DNA of 15,532 nt, taken from assembly GCA_040878225.1 (NCBI GenBank), contig JBBDMR010000111.1, positions 1-15,532 of the forward strand. The letters are read 5' to 3'. The translations under genes were made by a program, and so were the position numbers. Below are positions 7,003 through 14,576 of the stretch, in pieces (positions within the stretch are counted from its first letter, which is position 1; each line of letters starts with the position of its first letter). This stretch comes from MA-ANB-1 sp040878225 (lineage in GTDB: Bacteria > Actinomycetota > Acidimicrobiia > Spongiisociales > ZC4RG35). The notes under the pieces are model-generated. The model was not told the DNA's origin and did not search any database. It saw only the letters and a list, made by a program, of their open reading frames with translations.

Positions 7003-8729
7003 TACAGGTACTGGCCGCCCGAGACTCTTTCGATCGCGCGACTCTCGTCGTCCCCGCCCACGAGGGTTCGCACGTAGACGATCCGCTCGCCCTTCTTGCC
7101 CGAGATCTTGGCCCAGTCGTCGGGGTTGGTGGTATTGGGCAGGTCTTCCTGTTCCCGGAACTCCTGTTTGATCGCAGCGACGAGGTCGCGTTCGGCGACA
7201 CCGGGGTCACCGCCGGCGATCTGCCTCTTGATGGCGTCTTTCTTCGCTCTGCGAACGATGTTCTCGATCATGGCTCCCGAGGCAAAGTCTTTGAAGAAGA
7301 GGACCTCGCGATCGCCACCGGCGTACGTGACCTCGAGGAAACGGTTCTCGTCGTCTTCGGAGTACATCGCTTCGACTGTCACTTCGATCAGATGGCGGAC
7401 AAACGCCTCGCGGTCGCCGCCGAATTTTTTCAGCTCCTCCTCCGCCAGCGGAGTGTGAACACCGAGATAGATGGAGAAGATTTCCCGGGCGGCATCGGGC
7501 TCAGGACGGTTGATCTTGATCTTCACGTCGAGTCGCCCCGGTCGCAGGATCGCAGGGTCGATCAGGTCTTCACGGTTTGACGCTCCGATCACGACGACGT
7601 TCTTGAGCGATTCGACCCCGTCGAGCTCGGAGAGGAGCTGGGGCACGATCGTCGACTCGACATCGGAGCTGATCCCGGTTCCCCTGGTGCGGAACAGGGA
7701 GTCCATTTCGTCGAAGAAGACGATCACTGGGACGCCCTCATCCGACTTCTCTTTGGCCCGCTGGAAGATAAGCCTGATCTGGCGCTCCGTTTCCCCGACC
7801 CACTTGTTGAGCAGCTCGGGGCCTTTGATATTGAGGAAATAGGAACGGACATCGGGGCTGCCCGTCCGTTCCGATACCTTCTTGGCGAGACTGTTGGCGA
7901 CGGCCTTGGCAATGAGCGTCTTCCCACAACCGGGAGGCCCATAGAGAAGGATGCCTTTGGGCGGTTCCAGCTCGTACTCGCGGAAGAGGTCACGGTGCAG
8001 GTACGGCAACTCGACGGTGTCCCGAATCTGCTCGATCTGGTCGGCAAGTCCCCCGACGTCGGCGTAGGTGATGTCGGGAACCTCTTCCAGCACCAGCTCT
8101 TCGACTTCGGGACGCTCCATCTTCTCGAGGATCAAGCGGGTCTTGTTGTCGATCCTGACGTAGTCGCCGGCGCGGATGAATGTGTCTTTCATCGCATCAG
8201 CGCGGGAGAGGACGCTCTCCTCGTCAGCCCTGGCGATGACGACGACCCGGCCGTCGGCGAGGGTCTCCCGTACCCGGATCACATCACCAGCCTGTTCGAA
8301 TTCACGGACGTCGATGATGTTGAATGCCTCGTTGAGAAGAACCTCCTGGCCGATCTGGAGCTGCTTCACCTCGATATTCGGCTGGGCGGCAACCCGCAAC
8401 TTTCGGTTGCCGGTGGCGACATCGACCGACCCGTCGACGTTCACCTGCAAGACGGTGCCGAAGTTGTTGGGGGGTGCGGTGAGCTTGTCGACTTCTTCGC
8501 GGAGAACACCCAGCTGCTGTCGCGCTTCCTCGAGGACTGCTGCCAGCTTGTCGTTCTGGGCGGAGGCTCGCTCCAGGCGTTGCTTGGTCTCGTTGAGGTC
8601 GGATTCGAGCTGGCGGATCTGTTCAGGGGCGCCAGACGCGCGGCGTCGCAGGATGGCCACCTCTTCTTCGAGTGCCTGCACCAATCGCCGCAACTGGGCT
8701 GCGTCGTCCTGTGTCCGTCTCTCGTCCAC
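7002..8729 (-). CDS. mpa (arc): Proteasomal AAA+ ATPase ARC/Mpa
   Basis: A 575-residue hexameric unfoldase that feeds pupylated proteins into the 20S core. Residues 5-83 form the coiled coil that binds Pup. Residues about 88-205 hold the two OB-fold interdomains. The AAA domain has Walker A GPPGCGKT (264-271), Walker B VIVFFDE (335-341), the substrate-contacting FLNIKGPELLNKWVGETER region (298-316) and arginines R396 and R399 in AILRPGRLD. The C-terminal GGQYL is the HbYX-like tail that docks into pockets of the PrcA ring, so this is the proteasome partner and not an unrelated Cdc48-type ATPase. Start is GTG at 8729, preceded by AGGAAAGGAAG. A candidate promoter lies about 30 bases upstream. 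Confidence 0.96.
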   Translation of the reverse strand: MDERRTQDDAAQLRRLVQALEEEVAILRRRASGAPEQIRQLESDLNETKQRLERASAQNDKLAAVLEEARQQLGVLREEVDKLTAPPNNFGTVLQVNVDGSVDVATGNRKLRVAAQPNIEVKQLQIGQEVLLNEAFNIIDVREFEQAGDVIRVRETLADGRVVVIARADEESVLSRADAMKDTFIRAGDYVRIDNKTRLILEKMERPEVEELVLEEVPDITYADVGGLADQIEQIRDTVELPYLHRDLFREYELEPPKGILLYGPPGCGKTLIAKAVANSLAKKVSERTGSPDVRSYFLNIKGPELLNKWVGETERQIRLIFQRAKEKSDEGVPVIVFFDEMDSLFRTRGTGISSDVESTIVPQLLSELDGVESLKNVVVIGASNREDLIDPAILRPGRLDVKIKINRPEPDAAREIFSIYLGVHTPLAEEELKKFGGDREAFVRHLIEVTVEAMYSEDDENRFLEVTYAGGDREVLFFKDFASGAMIENIVRRAKKDAIKRQIAGGDPGVAERDLVAAIKQEFREQEDLPNTTNPDDWAKISGKKGERIVYVRTLVGGDDESRAIERVSGGQYL

Positions 8730-8759
8730 GGCTTCCTTTCCTGTTGGTCGCCTCTAGGC

Positions 8760-8765
8760 AGTATA
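8760..8765 (-). promoter_or_regulatory. Candidate internal promoter before arc (-10 TATACT)
   Basis: TATACT on the minus strand matches the -10 consensus at 5 of 6 positions, and a start about 7 bases on would leave a leader of roughly 25 bases that includes the arc ribosome site. No good -35 is present (CTCGAA at 17-base spacing), which is common in actinobacteria. The 97-base trmI-arc gap is one of the two large gaps in the operon, so a second promoter here is reasonable. Confidence 0.4.
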
Positions 8766-8826
8766 CGAATAGCCTGAGTTACTTCGAGTCTTAACGAAAT
8801 AGGCCTCCCGAACCCCGCTGAGAGCC

Positions 8827-9621
8827 CTACACGCCTGCGCCGCCACCTCCGTCGACGCGGCGCATGAACACCAGAAAGCCGGTGTGGCCGACCATCGAGT
8901 GTCCGGGGCGGACGCTCCTTCCGGAGACATTCCACTCACGCATTAGGAACTCCTCCACCTCGACTTCGGCGAAAGCGCGAAGCTCGGTGGCATGTTCGAC
9001 GGTGGTCTGGACCTGGGGAACCGTGGGCAGATAGGCGCAGATGACACCGCCGGGCCGCATGTGGCGGGCGGCTGCGTCGAGCACTGACCATGGTTCGGGC
9101 AGGTCGAGGACCAAACGATCCGGGTCGACTTCCTCGACGAAGTCGGCGACGTCTCCGACTCTGAGATCGAGATTGGCAGGGATCTCGCCAAACCACCGGG
9201 AGATCGCCTTGCGAGCATGATTGGAATGGTCCTCGCGGATGTCGACGGAGACGACTGTGCCCGCCGGCCCGACGGCGCGGAGCAGGGTCATTGTCAGCGA
9301 TCCGCTCCCGGTGCCGGCTTCGAGCACACGCTGACCGGGTGCGATGTCGGTGTATACGAGAATCGGCCCGAGATCCTTCGGGTAGACGATCTGAGCCCCC
9401 CTCTTCATCTTCAAGATGTAGTCGGCGAGGCGGGGACTCAGGAGGAGTAGCTCCCCTCCCCCGCTGGACTTGAACCTCGTGCCGTCCTCGGCGCCGATGA
9501 GATCGGTGTGCGGGATCGCCCCCTGGTGGTACTGGAAGGTACGGGTGCTGTCGAGCTTGAGCAGGAAGTGGCGACCCTTCCCGTCAATCAGGAGGGCGGG
9601 ATCGCCCTCGGCAAACGGCAT
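8827..9621 (-). CDS. trmI: tRNA (adenine-58-N1)-methyltransferase, TrmI type
   Basis: A 264-residue class I SAM methyltransferase that makes m1A58 in the T-loop of tRNA, usually as a tetramer. Visible motifs, numbered from the chosen start: HQGAIPHTDLIG (32-43), IVYPKDLGPIL (78-88), SAM motif I EAGTGSGSLT (101-110), the acidic VSVDIRED (124-131), the catalytic-region motif LDLPEPW (172-178), and HSMVGHTGFLVF near the C-terminus. All are typical of bacterial TrmI, which often precedes the proteasome ATPase in actinobacteria. I chose ATG at 9621 because the family begins near FAEGD and this ATG overlaps the stop of the upstream small gene (TGATG). A GTG at 9681 would add 20 residues that do not resemble the family. 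The final GGGGAGV tail is unusual but short. Confidence 0.93.
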   Translation of the reverse strand: MPFAEGDPALLIDGKGRHFLLKLDSTRTFQYHQGAIPHTDLIGAEDGTRFKSSGGGELLLLSPRLADYILKMKRGAQIVYPKDLGPILVYTDIAPGQRVLEAGTGSGSLTMTLLRAVGPAGTVVSVDIREDHSNHARKAISRWFGEIPANLDLRVGDVADFVEEVDPDRLVLDLPEPWSVLDAAARHMRPGGVICAYLPTVPQVQTTVEHATELRAFAEVEVEEFLMREWNVSGRSVRPGHSMVGHTGFLVFMRRVDGGGGAGV

Positions 9622-9713
9622 CAGAAGAGACTGATGGCTGCGATGGCGAGGCTGAGCACCATCGCGATGACCGTGACCCACACGACGATCTGGACAAACT
9701 TCTTGTTTCGCAT
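9621..9713 (-). CDS. 30-residue single-span membrane peptide at the operon head
   Basis: A 30-codon gene whose TGA overlaps the trmI ATG by one base. The peptide starts MRNKKFVQIVVW and continues with one hydrophobic helix of about 22 residues ending in AAISLF. The basic N-terminus (Arg, Lys, Lys) predicts an N-in single-pass orientation. The pattern of a basic start followed by KFVQ, a VW and an AMV-containing helix recalls the tiny DUF4044-type proteins of Firmicutes, but that likeness is from memory and unconfirmed. The stop/start overlap with trmI is the best argument that it is translated. Its ribosome site is weak (AGAA about 9 bases upstream). If real, it is the first gene of the proteasome operon. 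Function unknown. Confidence 0.6.
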   Translation of the reverse strand: MRNKKFVQIVVWVTVIAMVLSLAIAAISLF

Positions 9714-9750
9714 ACCGATTTTCTGTTCTAGGGTTGGACCACGGTAGAAG

Positions 9751-10005
9751 ATGAACAGGATTTTTCGCACATTGTTGGATAGCTCCGACCTGAAAACGGC
9801 GGGTTACGCCCGTGTCTGGAGGGGATTGCGAGTTGGCGACCGCCGCGATCTCTACCTGGGGGTCACCCTCGCCCTCATCTCCGTATTACGCCAGGACTCA
9901 GGCGGCAAGGAGCTCATCTATCGCAAGAAGCTCCCCGAAGGGACCGCCCTTGTCATCCATCACAGGAGGAAAGGCGACCCCAAAATCAAGGTCATCAAGC
10001 CGTAG
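9751..10005 (+). CDS. Hypothetical 84-residue basic protein, divergent from the operon
   Basis: I do not recognise this gene. The 84-residue product is basic overall, has one moderately hydrophobic stretch (LYLGVTLALISVL, about 35-47) that could be a short buried helix or a membrane helix, and ends in a lysine-rich GDPKIKVIKP tail. There is no signal peptide and no cysteine. The start at ATG 9751 has AGAAG directly before it and no better site. It is transcribed away from the trmI-proteasome unit with only 37 bases between start codons, so the two promoters must overlap or lie inside each other's genes. It faces the two small membrane-protein genes tail to tail. Confidence 0.7.
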   Translation: MNRIFRTLLDSSDLKTAGYARVWRGLRVGDRRDLYLGVTLALISVLRQDSGGKELIYRKKLPEGTALVIHHRRKGDPKIKVIKP

Positions 10006-10013
10006 CGACTCCG

Positions 10014-10039
10014 TCAGTGTTCGGCCAACGGGCCACTGA
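10014..10039. terminator. Possible bidirectional terminator between convergent genes
   Basis: TCAGTG at 10014-10019 pairs with CACTGA at 10034-10039 around a GC-rich loop. It lies in the 36 bases between the plus-strand stop at 10005 and the minus-strand stop at 10042, where a shared terminator is expected. There is no T-run on either side. Confidence 0.35.
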
Positions 10040-10041
10040 GA

Positions 10042-10239
10042 TCACTTGACCTTGTAGACCTCTACGATCGACTTGTTCTTCCTCCCTTTGCGTCCGCCGA
10101 GGAAGAAGGCAGCGAGAACGAGGCCGACAACGGCCACTCCGGCCAACATCGCCTTGTCCTGGACCGACTCCTTGGTCTCTTCCACCGTCCCGACAATCTG
10201 GCGGGCTTTGGCTTCGATATCGTCTCTAGACAGTGTCAC
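10042..10239 (-). CDS. Small single-span membrane protein, DUF3618-like
   Basis: A 65-residue protein with an N-terminal charged amphipathic helix (SRDDIEAKARQIVGTVEETKESV), one membrane helix (about 31-48, MLAGVAVVGLVLAAFFLGG) and a basic tail (GRKGRKNK) ending EVYKVK. The IEAKARQIVGTVE stretch is like the start of DUF3618 proteins, which in actinobacteria are often next to holin-like genes. The start is GTG at 10239, with GGAGGA 7 bases upstream. This start overlaps the end of the upstream gene by 14 bases, so the pair is one operon. No enzymatic function is suggested. A membrane-surface role in envelope stress is only a guess. Confidence 0.75.
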   Translation of the reverse strand: MTLSRDDIEAKARQIVGTVEETKESVQDKAMLAGVAVVGLVLAAFFLGGRKGRKNKSIVEVYKVK

Positions 10240-10528
10240 TGCTGATCCTCCATGCCACCAGCCCTGCGGCGGCGGCTCCGACTACGGCTGTTATCAAACG
10301 GGCGAGCACCACGTACCACTCTGTGTCAGGAAGCACCATCTTCATCAGCGCATATACCCCGAGCAGGCCGAAGAAAGCACCAAGTGAGAAGAGGATCGCA
10401 CCGCCCAGGCCCATGCCGGCGTAGCGCCCCAGCTTCTTCGCCGGGTCGACCACTTCCTGGCGGAGGTAATCCTTCGACATGTCGAACAAGTCGCGGATCA
10501 TCTGTGGTAACTCTTGAAAATCTGCCAT
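10226..10528 (-). CDS. Phage-holin-superfamily-like membrane protein (YqjE/DUF1469 type)
   Basis: A 100-residue protein with a cytosolic amphipathic N-terminus (about 1-37) and two membrane helices (about 39-63, GLGGAILFSLGAFFGLLGVYALM, and 71-93, VVLARLITAVVGAAAAGLVAW). This layout, with Glu- and Arg-rich helix then a hairpin of two spans, fits the Phage_holin_3_6 / YqjE-like family, whose members are chromosomal and not lysis proteins. ATG at 10528 is chosen because AGAGGAG sits 6 bases upstream; an upstream in-frame start would add 8 residues without a ribosome site. It is co-transcribed with the single-span gene at 10042-10239. Confidence 0.78.
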   Translation of the reverse strand: MADFQELPQMIRDLFDMSKDYLRQEVVDPAKKLGRYAGMGLGGAILFSLGAFFGLLGVYALMKMVLPDTEWYVVLARLITAVVGAAAAGLVAWRISSDTV

Positions 10529-10556
10529 ATGTGCTCCTCTAAAGGCTAACAAGTGC

Positions 10557-10584
10557 TGGACGCAGTGACGACCACGGTTATGGT
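10557..10584 (+). promoter_or_regulatory. Candidate promoter for a leaderless MFS transcript
   Basis: TGGACG (10557-10562) and TATGGT (10579-10584) are 16 bases apart and match the -35 and -10 consensus at 4 of 6 positions each. Transcription would begin about 7-10 bases later, at or next to the GTG start at 10594. No Shine-Dalgarno sequence precedes that GTG, which fits a leaderless message. Confidence 0.4.
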
Positions 10585-10593
10585 GACCCTCCG

Positions 10594-11874
10594 GTGAGCA
10601 ATGCCCGTTCCCTGACTTCCCTAGGCCCCCGCTACTTCGCTCTTTGGGTTGGCCAGGCAGTCAGCCAATTCGGCAGCAACGTCGCCTACCTGAGTCTCCC
10701 CCTCCTCGTCGCCTACATCCACGATCTGGACGGCGGGGAAGGCTCAGTCCTCGACTTCTCGATCACATATGCTCTGGAGACGGGCCCAACCCTGATCATC
10801 GGCCTTGTCGGCGGGGTTGTCCTCGATCGCTGGCATCTCCGGCCATTGATGGTAGCCACCGACCTGCTCCGGGCATGTGCATTCTTCTATCTAGCAGGCA
10901 ACATCGAAACCTACGGAATCTTCACCGTTTTTGTCGTGGCATTCCTGGTCGGCTCGATGAATACGTTGTTCGACGGCGCCATGTATGCGGTGGTTCCCGG
11001 GATCGTCCCCCAGCACAAGCTCGCGCAGGCAAATAGCCTGATCGCCGCCAGCCAACAGGCGAACTTCGCTCTCGGTCCCCTGGCTGCCGGAATCATGGCG
11101 TTCAGCACCGGGACGCCGGCCCTGGGGCTGTACATCAACGGTCTCACGTTCATCGTCTCTGCGATCTCTCTGTACTGGGTGGGACGGGTTGCGCACCACA
11201 GGCCCGACAGCGACGAGAGACAGGGCTTCTTCACCGAGGCTGCCAACGGGATCCGCTACATCATGGCCGAGTCGAGGCTCCGTATCACGACGATCGCCTC
11301 GGCAATACCCAATTTCGTCTTCGGGTTCATCGAGGCCACCTTTGTCGTGCTCGCGTACCGGGTCTTCTTGACGGAGAATGACGCCCAGGTCGGCATCCTG
11401 CTTGCCGCGTTCGGAATGGGTGGGCTGATCGGCGCCCTGGCGGCGCCATACGTAATCCGCCGGATCGGCCTCGGAAAGACGATGACAATCGGCATGGCGA
11501 TTACCGGAGTCTGCCTGGTTGCGGTGATGCGGACCGAGTACGGAATCCTCGCCATGACGCTCCTGATGGGATGGATGGTCGGGATCGGGCTGATCAACGT
11601 CTCGCTGGCGACGATACGCCAGCATTACGCCACCAGCTCGATGCTGGGCCGGGTTATCAGCGCATCACGCGCCCTCGGCTGGGCAACCCTCCCCGTCGGG
11701 GCGTTGGTCGGCGGTTGGTTGGGGTCTGGTGGCGAGGACTCCTATCTGACGGTTGCCCAGACCTTCCCCATCCTCATCGTCGGCACCGCGATATGGCTGT
11801 TCACCACAATTGTCTGGAGAGATTCGTTCGGGCCCCGGGAGCAAAGCGACGAAGCAGCCGAAGTCGCTCGCTGA
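10594..11874 (+). CDS. MFS exporter, MFS_3/EntS-like
   Basis: A 426-residue integral membrane protein with about 12 predicted spans, the normal size of a major-facilitator exporter. The N-terminal FALWVGQAVSQFGSNVAYLSLPLL helix and the motif-A-like GGVVLDRWHLRPLM (73-86) between spans 2 and 3, plus VPGIVPQHKLAQANSLIAASQQANFALGPLAAG, are typical of the EntS/MFS_3 branch, which moves siderophores, macrolides or other drugs out of the cell by proton antiport. The substrate cannot be told. The start is GTG at 10594. There is no ribosome site, and a promoter-like pair just upstream suggests a leaderless message. The gene has no obvious functional partner: it is divergent from the holin-like pair and convergent with the UvrA-like gene. 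Confidence 0.88.
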   Translation: MSNARSLTSLGPRYFALWVGQAVSQFGSNVAYLSLPLLVAYIHDLDGGEGSVLDFSITYALETGPTLIIGLVGGVVLDRWHLRPLMVATDLLRACAFFYLAGNIETYGIFTVFVVAFLVGSMNTLFDGAMYAVVPGIVPQHKLAQANSLIAASQQANFALGPLAAGIMAFSTGTPALGLYINGLTFIVSAISLYWVGRVAHHRPDSDERQGFFTEAANGIRYIMAESRLRITTIASAIPNFVFGFIEATFVVLAYRVFLTENDAQVGILLAAFGMGGLIGALAAPYVIRRIGLGKTMTIGMAITGVCLVAVMRTEYGILAMTLLMGWMVGIGLINVSLATIRQHYATSSMLGRVISASRALGWATLPVGALVGGWLGSGGEDSYLTVAQTFPILIVGTAIWLFTTIVWRDSFGPREQSDEAAEVAR

Positions 11875-11898
11875 GTCAGCACAGTCCCGGACAAAGGG

Positions 11899-11929
11899 AA
11901 GACCCGGGCAGGGAGGCTACCCGGGTCTT
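11899..11929 (+). terminator. Hairpin terminator after the MFS gene
   Basis: A 10-bp perfect stem, AAGACCCGGG (11899-11908) with CCCGGGTCTT (11920-11929), encloses an 11-base loop and lies 25 bases past the MFS stop. The T-run after it is very short (TTT within the stem end), but stem strength and position make a terminator likely. Being symmetrical it could also stop minus-strand transcription. Confidence 0.75.
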
Positions 11930-12050
11930 TGCTATCGAGGGCGATCTTTAAGGCTTAGAGGCGTCGACCCGGTCCGTGCCGACCGGACGATTCAAGAAAG
12001 ACTTCATGTGGGAGATATCGGCAAAGACTCCTGTAAAAGCATGGGGCTGC

Positions 12051-12072
12051 CGACCCATTCGGATGTGGGTCG
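12051..12072 (-). terminator. Possible terminator after the UvrA-like gene
   Basis: CGACCCA (12051-12057) pairs perfectly with TGGGTCG (12066-12072). It lies about 53 bases past the minus-strand stop at 12125, and a TTTTA follows some 12 bases beyond on that strand. A second 6-bp stem, CCGGTC with GACCGG (11969-11974, 11981-11986), lies further on. The rest of the 195-base convergent gap (11930-12124) shows no coding signal. Confidence 0.4.
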
Positions 12073-12124
12073 TTCGACTCATGGCTTTCGCGCCGGTGCG
12101 GACCAAGCGCCCTTGGGGCTCCGG

Positions 12125-14503
12125 TCAGCTTCCGACGTAGGCGGCGAGATGCTTGCCGGTGAGGGTCGATCCATCGGCTACGAGGTCGGCGGGTGTGCCC
12201 TCGAAGACAATTTGTCCTCCGTCGTGGCCGGCGCCGGGTCCGAGGTCGATGAGCCAGTCGGCGTGGGCCATCACTGCTTGGTGGTGTTCGATGACGATGA
12301 CCGACTTGCCCGAGTCGACGAGGCGATCGAGGAGACCGAGCAGGTGGTCGACGTCGGCGAGATGGAGGCCGCTGGTCGGCTCGTCGAGGACGTAGACGCC
12401 GCCTTTCTCTGCCATCTGGATGGCCAGTTTGAGCCGCTGCCGCTCGCCGCCGGACAATGTCGTCAGCGGCTGGCCGAGGATGAGGTAACCGAGCCCGACG
12501 TCGGCGAGTCGGTCGAGGATGGCGTAAGCGGCCGGTGTGCGGGCGTCGCCGGTACCGAAGAACTCCTCGGCTTCGGTCACTGACATCGCGAGCACTTCAC
12601 TGATGTCGCGCCCACCGAGGTGGTAGTCCAATACCGAAGCCTGGAATCGCTTGCCCTCGCACACCTCGCACGTTGTGGCGACTGTGTCCATGAATCCCAA
12701 CTCGGTGTAGATGACGCCGGCGCCGTTGCAGGTGGGGCAGGCACCCTCGGAATTGGCACTGAACAGTGCCGCCTTCACGCCATTGGCTTTGGCGAAAGCC
12801 TTGCGGATCGGATCCAGCAGACCCGTGTAAGTCGCCGGGTTGGACCGCCGCGAGCCACGGATCGGGGTCTGATCGACGGCGACCACGCCATCCCTGCCCG
12901 ACACCGAACCATGAATGAGTGAGCTCTTTCCCGACCCGGCCACGCCGGTCACCACCACCAGGGCCCCGAGCGGTATATCGACGTCCACGTCCTGGAGGTT
13001 GTGGGTGCTGGCGCCACGTACTTCCAGAACTTCCGCAGTGGTGCGCACCGAGGGCTTCAGTGATGCCCGGTCGTCCAGGTGTCTTCCGGTCAGCGTGCCA
13101 CTGGCTCTGAGATCACCCTCCGTGCCTTCGAAGACCACATCGCCTCCGGCGGTACCCGCACCGGGGCCGAGATCGACCACGTGGTCGGCAATGTCGATTA
13201 CCTCCGGTTTGTGCTCGACAACGAGGACAGTGTTCCCCTTGTCCCGCAGCCGGAGCAGCAGGTCGTTCATCCTCTGGATGTCGTGGGGGTGCAGGCCGAT
13301 GGTCGGCTCGTCGAAGACATAAGTGATGTCGGTGAGTGAAGAGCCAAGGTGGCGGATCAGCTTCGTGCGCTGTGCCTCGCCTCCAGACAGAGTGCCCGAC
13401 GCCCGGTCGAGGCTCAGGTAGCCAAGTCCGATCTCGACGAACGAGTCGAGTGTGTTTTGCAGCGTGCCGAGCAGCGGTGCCACAGACGGCTCATCGAGAC
13501 TGCGAACCCATTCGGAAAGGTCGCTGATCTGCATCGCGCAGGCGTCGGCGATGTTGATTCCTTCGATCTTCGACGACCGTGCTCCCTCGCTGAGGCGGGT
13601 GCCGCCACAGTCGGGACAGGCGGTGAAAGTGACCGCCCGGTCGACGAACGCCCGGATATGGGGCTGCATCGCCTCCTTGTCCTTGGACAGGTACGACTTC
13701 TGGATCTTCGGGATCAGCCCTTCGTAAGTCATGTTGGCGCTGGCGATCTTCACCTTGACCGGTTCCTTGTAGAGGAAGTCGTCGAGCTCCTTCTTGGTGT
13801 AGTCACGGATTGGCTTGTCTGCATCGAGGAACCCCGACTCGCTGGAGATCTGCACGTACCAGCCGTCCGGGTTGTAGCCGGGGACGGTGATCGCTCCCTC
13901 GGCGAGTGACTTGGACTCGTCGTAGATCTGGGTCAGATCGATGTCACTCACCCGGCCCATCCCTTCACAGCGCGGGCACATGCCGCCAGTGACGGTGTAC
14001 GTCTTTTTCTCCGCTTTGTGATCGCCCTTCTTGAACGTCCCGGAGGCGGTAACCGACGGGACGTTGAACGAGAAGGCCTGGGCGGAGCCGATGTGTGGCT
14101 TCCCGAGCCGGCTGAAAAGGATGCGCAACATCGCATTGGCGTCGGTCACGGTTCCGACTGTGGAGCGGGGGTTGGCGCCAAGGCGCTCCTGGTCGACGAT
14201 GATTGCCGTCGTCAGGCCCTCCAGCACGTCAACCTCGGGCCGCGCCAGCGTCGGCATGAATCCCTGGAGGAAGGCGCTGTACGTCTCGTTGATCATCCGC
14301 TGCGACTCCGCGGCAATCGTGCTGAATACCAGCGAGCTCTTCCCCGAGCCGGAGACACCGGTGAATACAGTCAGCCGGCGCTTCGGGATCTCGACGCTGA
14401 TGTCCTTTAGGTTGTTCTCACGAGCGCCCTGGACGCGGATCAGATCGTGGCTGTCTGCGGGATGCAGGTCGGGCGACTTTGCGCCCTTACCCGTCGTGGT
14501 CAT
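12125..14503 (-). CDS. UvrA-like ABC ATPase (short UvrA2/DrrC type)
   Basis: A 792-residue tandem-ABC protein related to excinuclease subunit A but about 150-180 residues shorter than housekeeping UvrA. First cassette: Walker A GVSGSGKSS (49-57), CPRC (176-179), CPDC (296-299), signature LSGGEAQR (372-379), Walker B YVFDEPT (395-401). Second cassette: Walker A GVAGSGKSS (520-528), CPTC (589-592), CEVC (612-615), signature LSGGERQR (683-690), Walker B VYVLDEPT (703-710). Both sites look intact. Paralogs of this size include DrrC, which gives daunorubicin tolerance to its producer, and UvrA2 proteins linked to damage tolerance. They act on DNA without a known need for UvrB. ATG at 14503 follows AGAGGA. 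It lies downstream of, and probably co-transcribed with, the AraC and VOC genes. It is not the main UvrA. Confidence 0.9.
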   Translation of the reverse strand: MTTTGKGAKSPDLHPADSHDLIRVQGARENNLKDISVEIPKRRLTVFTGVSGSGKSSLVFSTIAAESQRMINETYSAFLQGFMPTLARPEVDVLEGLTTAIIVDQERLGANPRSTVGTVTDANAMLRILFSRLGKPHIGSAQAFSFNVPSVTASGTFKKGDHKAEKKTYTVTGGMCPRCEGMGRVSDIDLTQIYDESKSLAEGAITVPGYNPDGWYVQISSESGFLDADKPIRDYTKKELDDFLYKEPVKVKIASANMTYEGLIPKIQKSYLSKDKEAMQPHIRAFVDRAVTFTACPDCGGTRLSEGARSSKIEGINIADACAMQISDLSEWVRSLDEPSVAPLLGTLQNTLDSFVEIGLGYLSLDRASGTLSGGEAQRTKLIRHLGSSLTDITYVFDEPTIGLHPHDIQRMNDLLLRLRDKGNTVLVVEHKPEVIDIADHVVDLGPGAGTAGGDVVFEGTEGDLRASGTLTGRHLDDRASLKPSVRTTAEVLEVRGASTHNLQDVDVDIPLGALVVVTGVAGSGKSSLIHGSVSGRDGVVAVDQTPIRGSRRSNPATYTGLLDPIRKAFAKANGVKAALFSANSEGACPTCNGAGVIYTELGFMDTVATTCEVCEGKRFQASVLDYHLGGRDISEVLAMSVTEAEEFFGTGDARTPAAYAILDRLADVGLGYLILGQPLTTLSGGERQRLKLAIQMAEKGGVYVLDEPTSGLHLADVDHLLGLLDRLVDSGKSVIVIEHHQAVMAHADWLIDLGPGAGHDGGQIVFEGTPADLVADGSTLTGKHLAAYVGS

Positions 14504-14537
14504 GGCGTCATCCTCTGTCGTTGGTGTCCGGGCGGAC

Positions 14538-14553
14538 GCGCCATTGGTGGCGC
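14538..14553 (-). other. Small hairpin between the VOC gene and the UvrA-like gene
   Basis: GCGCCA (14538-14543) and TGGCGC (14548-14553) form a 6-bp stem with a 4-base loop, in the 73-base gap before the UvrA-like start at 14503. It has no T-run, so it is more likely a processing or partial attenuation element than a terminator. It may be chance. Confidence 0.25.
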
Positions 14554-14576
14554 TCCAGCAGCGGTCGCAACACCGC

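Noticed and set aside
10226..10528. Phage remnant suggested by the holin-like protein
   Set aside because: Members of this family are ordinary chromosomal membrane proteins; no endolysin, integrase or other phage gene is nearby.
12577..12590. Minus-strand ATGTCAGTG, one mismatch from the TTGTCRGTG part of the mycobacterial PafBC-dependent promoter
   Set aside because: It lies inside the UvrA-like coding region encoding conserved residues, far from any gene start, and no matching -10 was found at a suitable place.
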